A stretch of 64,000 nucleotides of DNA from JAIQFF01 sp963788505 (GTDB lineage Bacteria > Acidobacteriota > Terriglobia > Terriglobales > Acidobacteriaceae), in assembly GCA_963788505.1 (NCBI GenBank), contig CAWBGY010000006.1, forward strand, positions 1-64,000, read 5' to 3'. Positions 16,560 to 24,250 of this stretch are shown here, in pieces; positions within the stretch are counted from its first letter, which is position 1; the number at the start of each line of letters is the position of its first letter. The position numbers and the translations under genes were made by a program. The notes beneath the pieces were generated by a model, which saw only the letters and a list, made by a program, of their open reading frames with translations, was not told the origin of the DNA and searched no databases.

Positions 16560-17000
16560 CGCTTTAGGCAGGATCGGATTTACGAGAGCAACATCCCGGT
16601 CAGCAAGGTCAAGTTCTTGGCCGACGACAATGAGCAGATGCGCGTCCTTACTTTTGACAAGCAGCGCCGTGCCCCAGGACCTTTTCTGTTCCCCCATCAG
16701 GATGATCCCAGTCGACCTATCCCCAAGGTCAATAACGCGCTCGATCGCGCTCTGAAGGCGTCTGGCGTGCGACGTTTTAGGCTTTATGATCTGCGCCACA
16801 CGTTCGCAACCAGGGCTGCCATGGCGGGCGTGGATTTGGTGACCTTCACGGCGATACTGGGTCACTCTCGAATCCAGATGGTCCTGAGATACACACATCC
16901 TACAGAAGAGCACCAAGCAAGCGCTATGAAGCGTGCTGAGCAATTCAACGCTACGAAGCAAATGGCTGAATACGACCGACTAGCGGGAGCCGGTTCAATA
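16560..17000 (+). pseudogene. Tyrosine recombinase (integrase), C-terminal fragment
   Basis: The plus strand encodes the catalytic end of a phage-type integrase: 'RFRLYDLRHTFATRAAMAGV' (R and the H-x-x-R region begins here), 'FTAILGHSRIQMVLRYTHPT' with the second His, Arg and the nucleophile Tyr. The N-terminal SAM-like domain and the first catalytic Arg are missing; the readable part starts around 'ESNIPVSKVKFLADD' (about 16585). The open frame continues to 17114, but its end only translates the tRNA-Cys gene. Position against a tRNA 3' end is what one expects of an integrated element that has since been lost. Confidence 0.8.
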
Positions 17001-17078
17001 AGGTGTCCGACGCGCTGCTACTACAATTCCTACTCCAGCGGCGAGTGCGATCGAGCAAGTATGGAAGTGGTTCAAAAG

Positions 17079-17155
<77 letters not shown>

Positions 17156-17218
17156 TTAATGCCTAACTTAGCGCCATCTTCGGGAATTGTCCATCCGGAG
17201 CAACGACCTTGGACATGG

Positions 17219-17245
17219 AAAAAGCCTCGCCAGGCGCGGGGCTTT
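17219..17245 (-). terminator. Terminator between tRNA-Gly and tRNA-Cys
   Basis: AAAGCCCCGC (17245-17236) and GCGAGGCTTT (17230-17221) form a ten-pair stem with one G-U pair and a five-base loop. On the minus strand it is followed by further Ts. It lies just downstream of tRNA-Gly. Confidence 0.75.
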
Positions 17246-17257
17246 CTCCTCAAATTC

Positions 17258-17332
17258 TGGAGCGGGAGACGGGGGTCGAACCCGCGACTTCGACCTTGGC
17301 AAGGTCGCGCTCTACCACTGAGCTACTCCCGC
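17258..17332 (-). tRNA. tRNA-Gly (GCC)
   Basis: 75 bases with encoded CCA. The acceptor stem GCGGGAG/CTCCCGC pairs fully. The anticodon is GCC in loop TTGCCAA. The D and T arms are regular. Confidence 0.95.
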
Positions 17333-17411
17333 TCGGCGAATCTGATTATAAACAGCTGGGGAGGTTGCAGCAATGACGCTGGCACCGGCGTCCACATCGC
17401 CCAAACTGTGC

Positions 17412-17604
17412 CATCCTGAGTGGAGGGGAAAGTTCGCGAAGCGAACTTTCCGCGGAGTCGAAGGACCCCTACATTTTCACCGGTGCATTATCTTATCTGG
17501 AAAGTACAAGGTCTTAAGATTGGGCGATCATAATTGGGCGCTCAAAGGGGTCCTTCGACTGCGCGACTGCTTCGCGCAGCGAAGCAGTCGCTTCGCTCAG
17601 GATG
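17412..17604. repeat. Inverted pair of REP-like palindromic elements
   Basis: The left element (17412-17470) and the right element (17546-17604) face each other: CATCCTGAG...GTCGAAGGACCCCT against AGGGGTCCTTCGAC...CTCAGGATG. Each contains its own perfect palindrome with a three-base loop: GGAAAGTTCGC/GCGAACTTTCC (17427-17451) and GCGACTGCTTCGC/GCGAAGCAGTCGC (17563-17591). Between them are 75 ordinary bases. The structure resembles REP/BIME units spread by a RAYT-type transposase. A stub of the same core is translated inside the 6728-6940 gene. Confidence 0.8.
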
Positions 17605-17620
17605 ACAGGCGGACCACAAG

Positions 17621-17650
17621 CACGAGCGGGACGCTCGTGCGCCCACATTT
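17621..17650 (+). repeat. GC-rich hairpin repeat, family G, copy A
   Basis: Hairpin CACGAGCG/CGCTCGTG followed by CGCCCACATTT. It overlaps the stop codon of the dioxygenase gene at 17649. The same form occurs at 52293-52349, 55649-55683 and 63288-63417. Confidence 0.6.
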
Positions 17651-18347
17651 AGGCCTGCATGGATTGCGCCGTGATCCGGTTGCGGACGTCCCACAGGTCT
17701 TTATAGAACAGATGCTCCATGCGCTGATGCAGGACTTCCACCGGCGTGCCCATGGTGCCGACCACCCCGCCTCCGATGATCCGCTGGGCCAGCTTGAGGT
17801 GATGAAAGCGGAACAGGTGGACACGCTCATCAAAATCAAGCAGGCGCTCAGCCACGTCATGCAGTCCGAAGAATTCGGCGTGGCGGCGATAAAGGTCGTC
17901 GACGCTCAGGTTGAGCTTGCTCAACTGGGACTGGAACGCCTCCCCCAGGCGGGGGCCAATGTGCAGCAGTCCAAGGAAGCCGGGAGAGTCGAGGCCGCTG
18001 CCGTGTCCCAGACCGGCGCGAATCAGGTGGTAGTCATAGGGCGTGATGGTCTCCAGTTCGTGCAGCATGGAGATGGGGTACTCCAGCATGTGATTGCCAC
18101 GGCGCAGCAGTTGGGCGGAGTTGAAGAAGTCTCCATCGGCGATCAAGGCGCGGGCCCGTTCGAGCTCCCAGGCAACACCTTTCAGCAGCAGCTCTGACGC
18201 CTGATGGACGACCAGGAAGGTCATCTCATCCGGGTGGCGAAATTCTTCCGGGCTCTTCTGCAGCGACAGCAGTTCATCGGTGCGCAGGTAGCGTTCGTAG
18301 TCCGACGCTCCTTTGCCGGGCAAAATCGGTTTTCTCAGGTCATCCAT
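17649..18347 (-). CDS. Tryptophan 2,3-dioxygenase-like protein
   Basis: 232 residues, somewhat shorter than typical bacterial TDO (about 260-280). It has 'YERYLRTDELLSLQ', 'HQASELLLKGVAWEL', a 'GSGLDSPGFLGLL' segment at the usual 'SGFQS' site, and 'LFRFHHLKLAQRIIG' with the heme-ligand His. The closing 'GTMGTPVEVLH' resembles the substrate-binding 'GTGGS.G..YL' loop. True TDO opens the indole ring of Trp to N-formylkynurenine. The altered loop makes another indole or Trp-like substrate possible. No kynurenine-pathway genes are adjacent. It follows an ABC ATPase by 42 bases and may be co-transcribed with it. Confidence 0.75.
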   Translation of the reverse strand: MDDLRKPILPGKGASDYERYLRTDELLSLQKSPEEFRHPDEMTFLVVHQASELLLKGVAWELERARALIADGDFFNSAQLLRRGNHMLEYPISMLHELETITPYDYHLIRAGLGHGSGLDSPGFLGLLHIGPRLGEAFQSQLSKLNLSVDDLYRRHAEFFGLHDVAERLLDFDERVHLFRFHHLKLAQRIIGGGVVGTMGTPVEVLHQRMEHLFYKDLWDVRNRITAQSMQA

Positions 18348-18389
18348 GCTGGTCAGCCTGGTCCGGCCCCTGGGAATCCTTCCCCTTCA

Positions 18390-19100
18390 CTAAGCGGAGT
18401 GGCCGGTCCATTGCGGGTCCTTTTCCGGAGCGACGATCTCACCGTCGCGCATGTGAATGATGCGATCGCCATAGGCGGCCGCTTCCGGGTTGTGGGTGAT
18501 CATAAGCACGGTCTGGCCCAGTTCCCGGTTGGAATGCCGCAGCATGGCCAGGACGATGTCCGAGTTCTTGGAATCCAGATTGCCGGTCGGTTCGTCGGCC
18601 AACACGATGGCCGGTTTGTTGATCAACGCCCGGGCCAGCGCCACCCGCTGCTGTTCTCCTCCGGAAAGTTCGGAAGGCCGATGATGCAGGCGCTTGTCGA
18701 GTCCCAAGAGTCCAACAATCCTACTGAAGTAGGTTTTATCTCGAACTCCATCCGCGCCGGCGATATCCAGCGCAATGTCAATGTTCGACTGGGCATCGAG
18801 GGTGGGCAGAAGGTTGAACTTCTGGAAAACGAATCCGATCTTGTGTTTGCGCAGCCGGGTGCGGTCGGCGTCGGAAAGCTGCGCGAAGTCGGCGCCGTCA
18901 ACCACCACGCGACCCGAGTCGGCGCGCGTAAGTCCGCCCAGCAGGTAGAAAAGCGTGGATTTGCCGCTGCCCGAGGGGCCTACGACGCTGACAAATTCTC
19001 CCTTTTGCACATTAAAGGAGATACCCCGCAGGGCGGGAACATCGATCTTGCCCACGCGGTAGGTCTTGCGCAGCTCCACGGCTTCGATGAAGGCAGGCAT
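18390..19100 (-). CDS. ABC transporter ATP-binding protein (LolD/MacB type)
   Basis: 236 residues from an ATG at 19100. The Walker A motif is GPSGSGKST (41-49), followed by a Q-loop 'FVFQKFNLLPTLDA', the signature 'LSGGEQQRVALARAL', Walker B 'AIVLADEPTGNLDS' and the H-loop 'MITHN'. The 'NLLPTL...N' and 'EPTGNLD' patterns are those of the LolD/MacB/FtsE group, which powers lipoprotein extraction or antibiotic export. No permease is next to it, so its partner must be elsewhere. Confidence 0.88.
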   Translation of the reverse strand: MPAFIEAVELRKTYRVGKIDVPALRGISFNVQKGEFVSVVGPSGSGKSTLFYLLGGLTRADSGRVVVDGADFAQLSDADRTRLRKHKIGFVFQKFNLLPTLDAQSNIDIALDIAGADGVRDKTYFSRIVGLLGLDKRLHHRPSELSGGEQQRVALARALINKPAIVLADEPTGNLDSKNSDIVLAMLRHSNRELGQTVLMITHNPEAAAYGDRIIHMRDGEIVAPEKDPQWTGHSA

Positions 19101-19183
19101 CCAACTGATTGATATTACACGAAGCCCACGGCACACGGGACTTGGCTGGTCGATGGGGTCGCGCCAGCATGCTCTTCAGCGGG

Positions 19184-19314
19184 TTTCTTTGCGTGCGGCG
19201 TTCTTTGCGGCCGTTTCTTTGCGAACTTTGCGGTAAATGGGTTTGGGCTTGCTGCAAACATTCGAATCTTGAACCGCAAAGGTCGCAAAGAACGACCGCA
19301 AAGAACGCAAAGAA
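19184..19314. repeat. Inverted array of a CGCAAAGA motif
   Basis: The left arm (19184-19234) has TTTCTTTGCG-type units four times. The right arm (19272-19314) has the complementary CGCAAAGAA units four times. The arms can fold into a long imperfect hairpin around a 37-base loop. The motif is about 9-10 bases in period. It lies between an ABC ATPase gene and a receiver gene, both on the minus strand. Confidence 0.7.
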
Positions 19315-19365
19315 ATCTGGGAATCAGGACAGTGCGGTTGATGGGGCTGCCCGACCGACAACCCT

Positions 19366-19785
19366 TCAGGCAGCGCCGGCGCGGCCGGCGGATTGCGCTT
19401 GAGCCTGGGCGCGTTTGGGGCCGCGCTTGCGCACCAGCAACAAGCGGATGCGTTCCAGCAACTCCACCGGCGCGTACATACCCTTGGGCAGAAAGATATC
19501 CGCCTTGGTGTCGCGATCGTAGATTCTCACTTTTCCGGAGAGCAGAATGGCCGGAGTCTGAGGCGAGAGAGTTTTGATGGCCTCGATGAGCTTGCTGCCA
19601 TCGACCCCAGGCATGACGAGATCGGTGAGCACCAGATCTACGCCACCCTCCTTAAAGCGCTCCAGGGCTTCCTCGCCGCTGCCGCAGGTGATTACGCGAT
19701 AGCCGCGAGTTTCGAGCATGACCTTGCGGATGGAAAGGGACTGTTCGTTATCGTCTACGCAAAGAATGGTTCGTTTCGGCTTCAT
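19366..19785 (-). CDS. Single-domain response regulator
   Basis: 139 residues. Receiver with D11/D12, acceptor D55 in 'LVLTDLVMPGVDG', Ser in place of Thr ('ILLSGKV') and K102 in 'FLPKGMY'. The C-terminal 20 residues are Ala/Gln/Arg-rich and probably disordered. There is no output domain and no kinase nearby. Likely role: phosphate relay or binding of a partner protein. Confidence 0.85.
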   Translation of the reverse strand: MKPKRTILCVDDNEQSLSIRKVMLETRGYRVITCGSGEEALERFKEGGVDLVLTDLVMPGVDGSKLIEAIKTLSPQTPAILLSGKVRIYDRDTKADIFLPKGMYAPVELLERIRLLLVRKRGPKRAQAQAQSAGRAGAA

Positions 19786-20009
19786 TCCGGCTTTGTGCCT
19801 GCTTCCAAGAGGGCAGCCCGAACGTGATGAAGGCGCCAGAGGATCAACAGCTTTATGGTTGATGTGGAGAATTCAGAGCGAGACAAGATGCTAAAGCCAG
19901 AAGAGCCAACTGTAAAGTGCCGCCGATGCTAATGGTAAATTAGCCCCGTTGAAAAAATCTGGCGATTGTGCATAGACCCATTTTTTCACGGGCAATCGAG
20001 CAAAGTGTC

Positions 20010-20906
20010 CTAGAAAAAAACTTCTCCGCGGAGGACTTCCACAACATGTCCGCCGACTCGAACGTTAACCACTCTGTCATCCAGGCGCGAGGCGCGCACA
20101 AAAATCCGGCTCGGCCGGAGCATCTCGATTCCCTGTTCGATGAGCACCCGTTCGTCGGGCTGGGCCACGCCGTGCGCGACCATCCAGGCGGTGGCGCAGC
20201 CTGCGGCAGATCCAGTGGCCGGGTCTTCGCCGCCGTAGAACAGCATGCGGGCGTGGAGTCGGCCGGCGGGATCGACCGTCTCGCGGGTCACGAAATAAAA
20301 AGATTTGCCGCCTCCCGATTGCTGCAGGTACTCGCTCGAACTTGCCAGATCCACTTGCAACCGGCGCATGACATCGAGTCCTCGGAGGGGAACAATCGTG
20401 AAGGGCAGACCCGTCGAAACCGTCTGGATCGGCAGGGAAGGGTCGATGTCCCCGTCGCGCAAACTGGTGGCGCGGACCACGGTTTCGCGATCGTGGATCA
20501 ATCCGAACGTGGGCTCCGCCTGGGTCATTTCGCCGAAGACGGGCTGGCCCGCGTTGTCTTCGAAACGGACCGGCACTCTGCCGACCTTCAGGTCGAGGGC
20601 CACTTCACCGGCGCCAGTCGAACCCCGTAAGGCGAACGCTGTACCCAGCGTGGGATGGCCGGCAAAGGGCAATTCCTCCTGCACGGTAAAGATGCGGACC
20701 TTTATCCCCCGTTCGCGTTCGATGGCCGGGTCGCGAGGCAGGATGAAGGTGGTTTCAGAAAGATTCATCTCGCGCGCCACGGTCTGCATCTGCTGGTCGC
20801 TCAGTCCGCGTCCATCGGGAAACACCGCCAGGGGGTTGCCCTCGAACGGGCGGGAAGAAAAAACGTCGAATTGTACGAAAGCAAAGCGCTGAAGATCTGA
20901 GCTCAT
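20010..20906 (-). CDS. PhzF-family isomerase/epimerase
   Basis: 298 residues, the normal family length. The N-terminus is 'VQFDVFSSRPFEGNPLAVF', then 'REMNLSETTFIL' with the general acid/base Glu51, 'FTVQEELPFAGHPTLGTA' and 'YGGEDPATGSAAGCAT' in the second half, the two matched DapF-like lobes. PhzF enzymes move double bonds or epimerise small acids in the cytoplasm. With no phenazine genes here, this is one of the many PhzF homologues of unknown substrate. Confidence 0.88.
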   Translation of the reverse strand: MSSDLQRFAFVQFDVFSSRPFEGNPLAVFPDGRGLSDQQMQTVAREMNLSETTFILPRDPAIERERGIKVRIFTVQEELPFAGHPTLGTAFALRGSTGAGEVALDLKVGRVPVRFEDNAGQPVFGEMTQAEPTFGLIHDRETVVRATSLRDGDIDPSLPIQTVSTGLPFTIVPLRGLDVMRRLQVDLASSSEYLQQSGGGKSFYFVTRETVDPAGRLHARMLFYGGEDPATGSAAGCATAWMVAHGVAQPDERVLIEQGIEMLRPSRIFVRASRLDDRVVNVRVGGHVVEVLRGEVFF

Positions 20907-20978
20907 GGCCGCTTATTGTAGCGCCGATGGCCGCCCGTCATCCGGGGCCGCGTCCGCCGTCCGGGGCTTGTGCCCTGG

Positions 20979-21007
20979 TTGACTCATTTCCGGTCGCCGC
21001 GTATTCT
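20979..21007 (+). promoter_or_regulatory. Likely promoter of the peroxiredoxin gene
   Basis: TTGACT (20979-20984) and TATTCT (21002-21007) are separated by 17 bases. The predicted leader is about 200 bases. It contains a weak hairpin CCCACC/GGTGGG (21098-21122) followed by CTTTGTTTTT, which could be an early terminator. Confidence 0.5.
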
Positions 21008-21219
21008 ACCTTACGTATGTGCACCGACCGCATGCCGGTTTGCGCTTGTTGTTGTAGATAGGCGCCGGCGTGTGGGTATAGATTGAACGTTTTTTGACCC
21101 ACCTTGGCGCAAATCGGGTGGGCTTTGTTTTTGGTCCTGATCCTCACCCGCTTTTGCAAGCTGTGGCGGGAACCCAGTCCCGGCCTTCCGGGATATCTAA
21201 TTCTGCCAGGAGAGCAACC

Positions 21220-21924
21220 ATGAGCGCATTACCCATAACTCCGCCTGCAACTCAGAGCACGCCCAGTGTGCCGCGCATTAACGACGTTGCGCCCGATTTC
21301 ACCGCTGAAACCACGCAAGGCACGATTCACTTTCACGAATGGATCGGGAACGGCTGGGCGATCCTGTTCTCGCATCCCAAAGACTTCACTCCGGTGTGCA
21401 CCACCGAACTCGGTTACATGGCCGGGCTCCAGCCGGAATTCGCCAAACGCAACACCAAGATTATCGGGTTGAGCGTTGATCCGGTAAGCAGTCACGGCAA
21501 GTGGGCGGCCGACATCGAAGAGACCCAGGGCCACAAGGTGAATTACCCCATGATCGGCGACCCCGAGCTCAAGATCGCCAAGCTTTATGGCATGCTGCCG
21601 GCGGAAACCGGGCACACGTCCGAAGGCCGCACCGCCGCGGACAACGCGACCGTGCGCACCGTGTTCGTGGTCGGTCCGGACAAGAAGATCAAGCTGCAGC
21701 TCAGCTATCCCATGAGCACCGGCCGGAACTTCGACGAAGTGCTGCGCGTCCTCGATTCGATGCAACTCACGGCCAAGCACAAAGTGGCCACGCCGGTAAA
21801 CTGGAAGCAGGGCGATGACGTCATCATTCTGCCGTCGGTTTCGAATGACGAAGCGCAACAGAAATACCCCGGGGGCTGGAAGTCGCCCAAGCCGTACCTG
21901 CGCATCGTGCCCCAACCGAAGTAA
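21220..21924 (+). CDS. 1-Cys peroxiredoxin (Prx6 type)
   Basis: 234 residues from the ATG at 21220 (AGGAG nine bases upstream); the open frame back to 21094 is leader. The peroxidatic site is 'SHPKDFTPVCTTELG' with Cys60, and no other cysteine follows, which defines the 1-Cys class. 'STGRNFDEVLRVLDSMQL' and the long C-terminal domain 'VATPVNWKQGDDVIILPSV' are typical of Prx6. It reduces hydrogen and organic peroxides in the cytoplasm. It is transcribed alone, with a repeat-type hairpin terminator after it. Confidence 0.93.
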   Translation: MSALPITPPATQSTPSVPRINDVAPDFTAETTQGTIHFHEWIGNGWAILFSHPKDFTPVCTTELGYMAGLQPEFAKRNTKIIGLSVDPVSSHGKWAADIEETQGHKVNYPMIGDPELKIAKLYGMLPAETGHTSEGRTAADNATVRTVFVVGPDKKIKLQLSYPMSTGRNFDEVLRVLDSMQLTAKHKVATPVNWKQGDDVIILPSVSNDEAQQKYPGGWKSPKPYLRIVPQPK

Positions 21925-21945
21925 CTGGACCCGTTAACCAGGCCG

Positions 21946-22035
21946 GCCACGGATTCGCACGGATGGGCGCGCATATACTGGGGACTTGCCCCGGTTCCGG
22001 TTGGCGCAAATCCGCGTGGGTCCGTGGCTTTGTTT
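21946..22035 (+). repeat. CACGGAT hairpin repeat acting as a possible terminator
   Basis: GCCACGGATTCGCACGGAT (21946-21964) pairs with the region ending ATCCGCGTGGGTCCGTGGC (22010-22028), with several G-U pairs, then TTTGTTT. This is the common 'CCACGGATT..CACGGAT' intergenic repeat of many soil bacteria. Its place 22 bases after the peroxiredoxin stop suggests use as a terminator. Confidence 0.65.
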
Positions 22036-22099
22036 CTGATGACGGAAATCCTACGACGGAAGACCTACGACGGAAGACCAGGAACCAGAAACCTGTTTC

Positions 22100-22197
22100 G
22101 GAAGCGCATGGGGTCCGGTGATCCTCCCGGTCTTCAAAACCGGCGGGCGGCGGGTCACCCCGTCGCCGGTGGGTTCGACTCCCACACGCTTCCGCCA
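22100..22197 (+). tRNA. selC: tRNA-Sec (UCA), selenocysteine tRNA
   Basis: 98 bases with encoded CCA. The anticodon loop CTTCAAA gives UCA. The long acceptor arm (GGAAGCG/CGCTTCC plus an eighth imperfect pair), a six-base D stem and a very long GC-rich variable arm are the marks of selC. It implies that the organism decodes UGA as selenocysteine. selA, selB and selD are not in this window. Confidence 0.92.
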
Positions 22198-22316
22198 AAA
22201 CAAAGGCTCAAGCTCGGCTTGCAATCCGCTTGCAATCCATTAAGCGCGAGGCGGGTCACTTTTTCCGCTAGCTACGGCCATTTCGTCGGTCCAATTCAGT
22301 CGGTCTTTTTTGAGAC

Positions 22317-22346
22317 AAAAAAAGGGGGCTCCCAAGGAGCCCCCAG
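22317..22346 (-). terminator. Terminator of the polysaccharide locus
   Basis: On the minus strand GGGGGCTCC-TTG-GGAGCCCCC is a perfect nine-pair stem followed by seven Ts. It lies about 40 bases after the stop of the last gene of the locus. On the plus strand it has only a poor T-run, but could also stop selC transcription. Confidence 0.9.
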
Positions 22347-22385
22347 TCTTGATTTTCCGTTCCCCGAATTTCTCTGGGCTAGGCG

Positions 22386-24203
22386 CTAGCGGTGCGCATC
22401 TTTTCCCATCTTGCCCGGCGTCGCTTCTGGCGAATACAGGCCTAACCTTATTAGTTGTAAATGGGCTTCCTGACAAAGGACGCGGAAATCGATTTCTGAA
22501 TACGGAACTGATTCGTTCTCGGGCAAGACGACTTCGTGCACTCCGTGGCTATGGCCTAGACTGGGGAGATCATTCAGACCGCCGACGACCTCGGTGCCCC
22601 AGACCCAGCGGCCCAGATCGCTGCCGCCGTTGGTATCGATCAGACCTGCGCATTTGATCCGTCGATCACGCAGAAAGCGCAGAGCCAGTTCAGCCCCCTC
22701 GGAAGTGCCGAGTATGAACACTCGCCGCTCCCCGGCATTGGCTAACCGCCAACTGCCGAACGATTCCCGGAAAAGGGAGAATGAGTGCCGAATCGCCACG
22801 AGCAGTCCCCATGAGAACACACCGTCCAGAACAAATACCAGACGGGAAAAGCCTCGGAAGCGATACAGTCCGATGATGACCAGGACCACGGCGATCTCAC
22901 CGATCAAGGTAGCTCGGCCTAGACGGTGAAAGTCGCTTATGGATCCCCTCCACCAGGAATGCTTGTAGACCCGACACACCCAGAGACTAGTAAATTTCAC
23001 AACCAAAATGACGGGCAAGGTCCGCAGAAAAAGTTGGAAGTCTGAAACCGGGACAGCCGTCCAAAACCGGAGAAAATAGGCAAGGTAGTAGGAAAAGGAC
23101 AAGGCCACCGGGTCAAGAAAAAATACCAGCGCGTCGCGAACCAGAATTTTGTTGAGGAAACTGGTTTTCCCGTGACCCACATCTGCAGCCGGGGGCGTTT
23201 CCGATCGGAACAAGTGAATTCCGAACAGAAGCAGAATGAAAAACCAGAATCCCAGCAGTCCAAGCGCGTGTGGATACAGCGCATGTCGGACCGCAAGCGC
23301 TACCAAACCTGATCCGATGGAAAGGGCGCAGAGCAAGAATACGGCATCGCGTTCGTTCAAACCCAATTGCACCAGACGATGCGAGCTGTGGTCGGTCCCT
23401 CCCTGGGAGACTGCCTGGCCACGCAAACGGCGCGTAACCGACACAAAGAATGTGTCAAAGACTGGAATCGCCAGAACCACGACGGGCGCGAAAGCAAAGG
23501 CGGGAACCCCGGCCACGTGAGTCACTTCTAACTGTGACGTAGTTCCCAGCAGAAAACCAATGAACAGGCTGCCGCAGTCACCCATGAAAATGCGCGCCGG
23601 ACTAAAATTGAACAGCAGAAATCCAGCCAATGCGCCCGCGACCAGAATCACCAGAACAGTATTTTCGCGAGAGCCGCTACTGGCGTAGAAGAAAGCCAGG
23701 TACAAGGCTGAAATGAGCGCCACGCCCGCGGCCAGACCGTCCATATTGTCCAGCAGGTTGATGGCGTTGGTGATACCAACGATCCACAGCAAGGAAACAA
23801 CCATGTTCACGGTGGGATTGTGGAACATGGGATAGGTCAGGCCCGAACCTACGACCAACCCGGCGGCAACCAACTGCACGATCAGCTTCGATCGCGGTCG
23901 CAGGTGCACAATATCGTCAACAAAACCCAGCACAAACATCAGCGAGGCCGCTGCGATCAGCTTCCACACGAAGGGGCTCGACAAGGGAAGAAAAATAGCG
24001 CTCAACCCCACAAAGGTGAACCAGATCGGCACTCCTCCGAACAAGCTCGGAGCGCTCCGGTGCCAGCGATCGGGCCGAGGTTTGGCCAGCCAACCTTGCT
24101 TGCGGCAGACTGCGATGGTCAGCGCCACCAGGCCTGCGCTCAGCGCAAAAGCGCTCAAGAAGGCGGTTACACTGATGCCGATCAGGTTCGAGCTATGAAA
24201 CAT
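22386..24203 (-). CDS. WecA/TagO-type glycosyl-1-phosphate transferase fused to a CapD/FlaA1-like half
   Basis: 605 residues. Residues 1-330 form a multi-pass MraY/WecA domain with 'LGFVDDIVHLRPRSK' (catalytic Asp pair), 'NAINLLDNMDGLAAG' and 'FMGDCGSLFIGFLLG'. It would load the first sugar phosphate onto undecaprenyl phosphate. Residues 350-600 have four further membrane helices and a Rossmann segment 'VFILGTSEGAELALRFL'. This is the N-terminal layout of FlaA1/WbpM nucleotide-sugar dehydratases, without their catalytic SDR part. Such a fusion could regulate or scaffold the initiating enzyme. It is the last gene of the locus. Confidence 0.85.
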   Translation of the reverse strand: MFHSSNLIGISVTAFLSAFALSAGLVALTIAVCRKQGWLAKPRPDRWHRSAPSLFGGVPIWFTFVGLSAIFLPLSSPFVWKLIAAASLMFVLGFVDDIVHLRPRSKLIVQLVAAGLVVGSGLTYPMFHNPTVNMVVSLLWIVGITNAINLLDNMDGLAAGVALISALYLAFFYASSGSRENTVLVILVAGALAGFLLFNFSPARIFMGDCGSLFIGFLLGTTSQLEVTHVAGVPAFAFAPVVVLAIPVFDTFFVSVTRRLRGQAVSQGGTDHSSHRLVQLGLNERDAVFLLCALSIGSGLVALAVRHALYPHALGLLGFWFFILLLFGIHLFRSETPPAADVGHGKTSFLNKILVRDALVFFLDPVALSFSYYLAYFLRFWTAVPVSDFQLFLRTLPVILVVKFTSLWVCRVYKHSWWRGSISDFHRLGRATLIGEIAVVLVIIGLYRFRGFSRLVFVLDGVFSWGLLVAIRHSFSLFRESFGSWRLANAGERRVFILGTSEGAELALRFLRDRRIKCAGLIDTNGGSDLGRWVWGTEVVGGLNDLPSLGHSHGVHEVVLPENESVPYSEIDFRVLCQEAHLQLIRLGLYSPEATPGKMGKDAHR

Positions 24204-24250
24204 GAGGATCTTGCGATGTCCTTTTTTGTTTGAGCGGAGATTGCCAGGCC

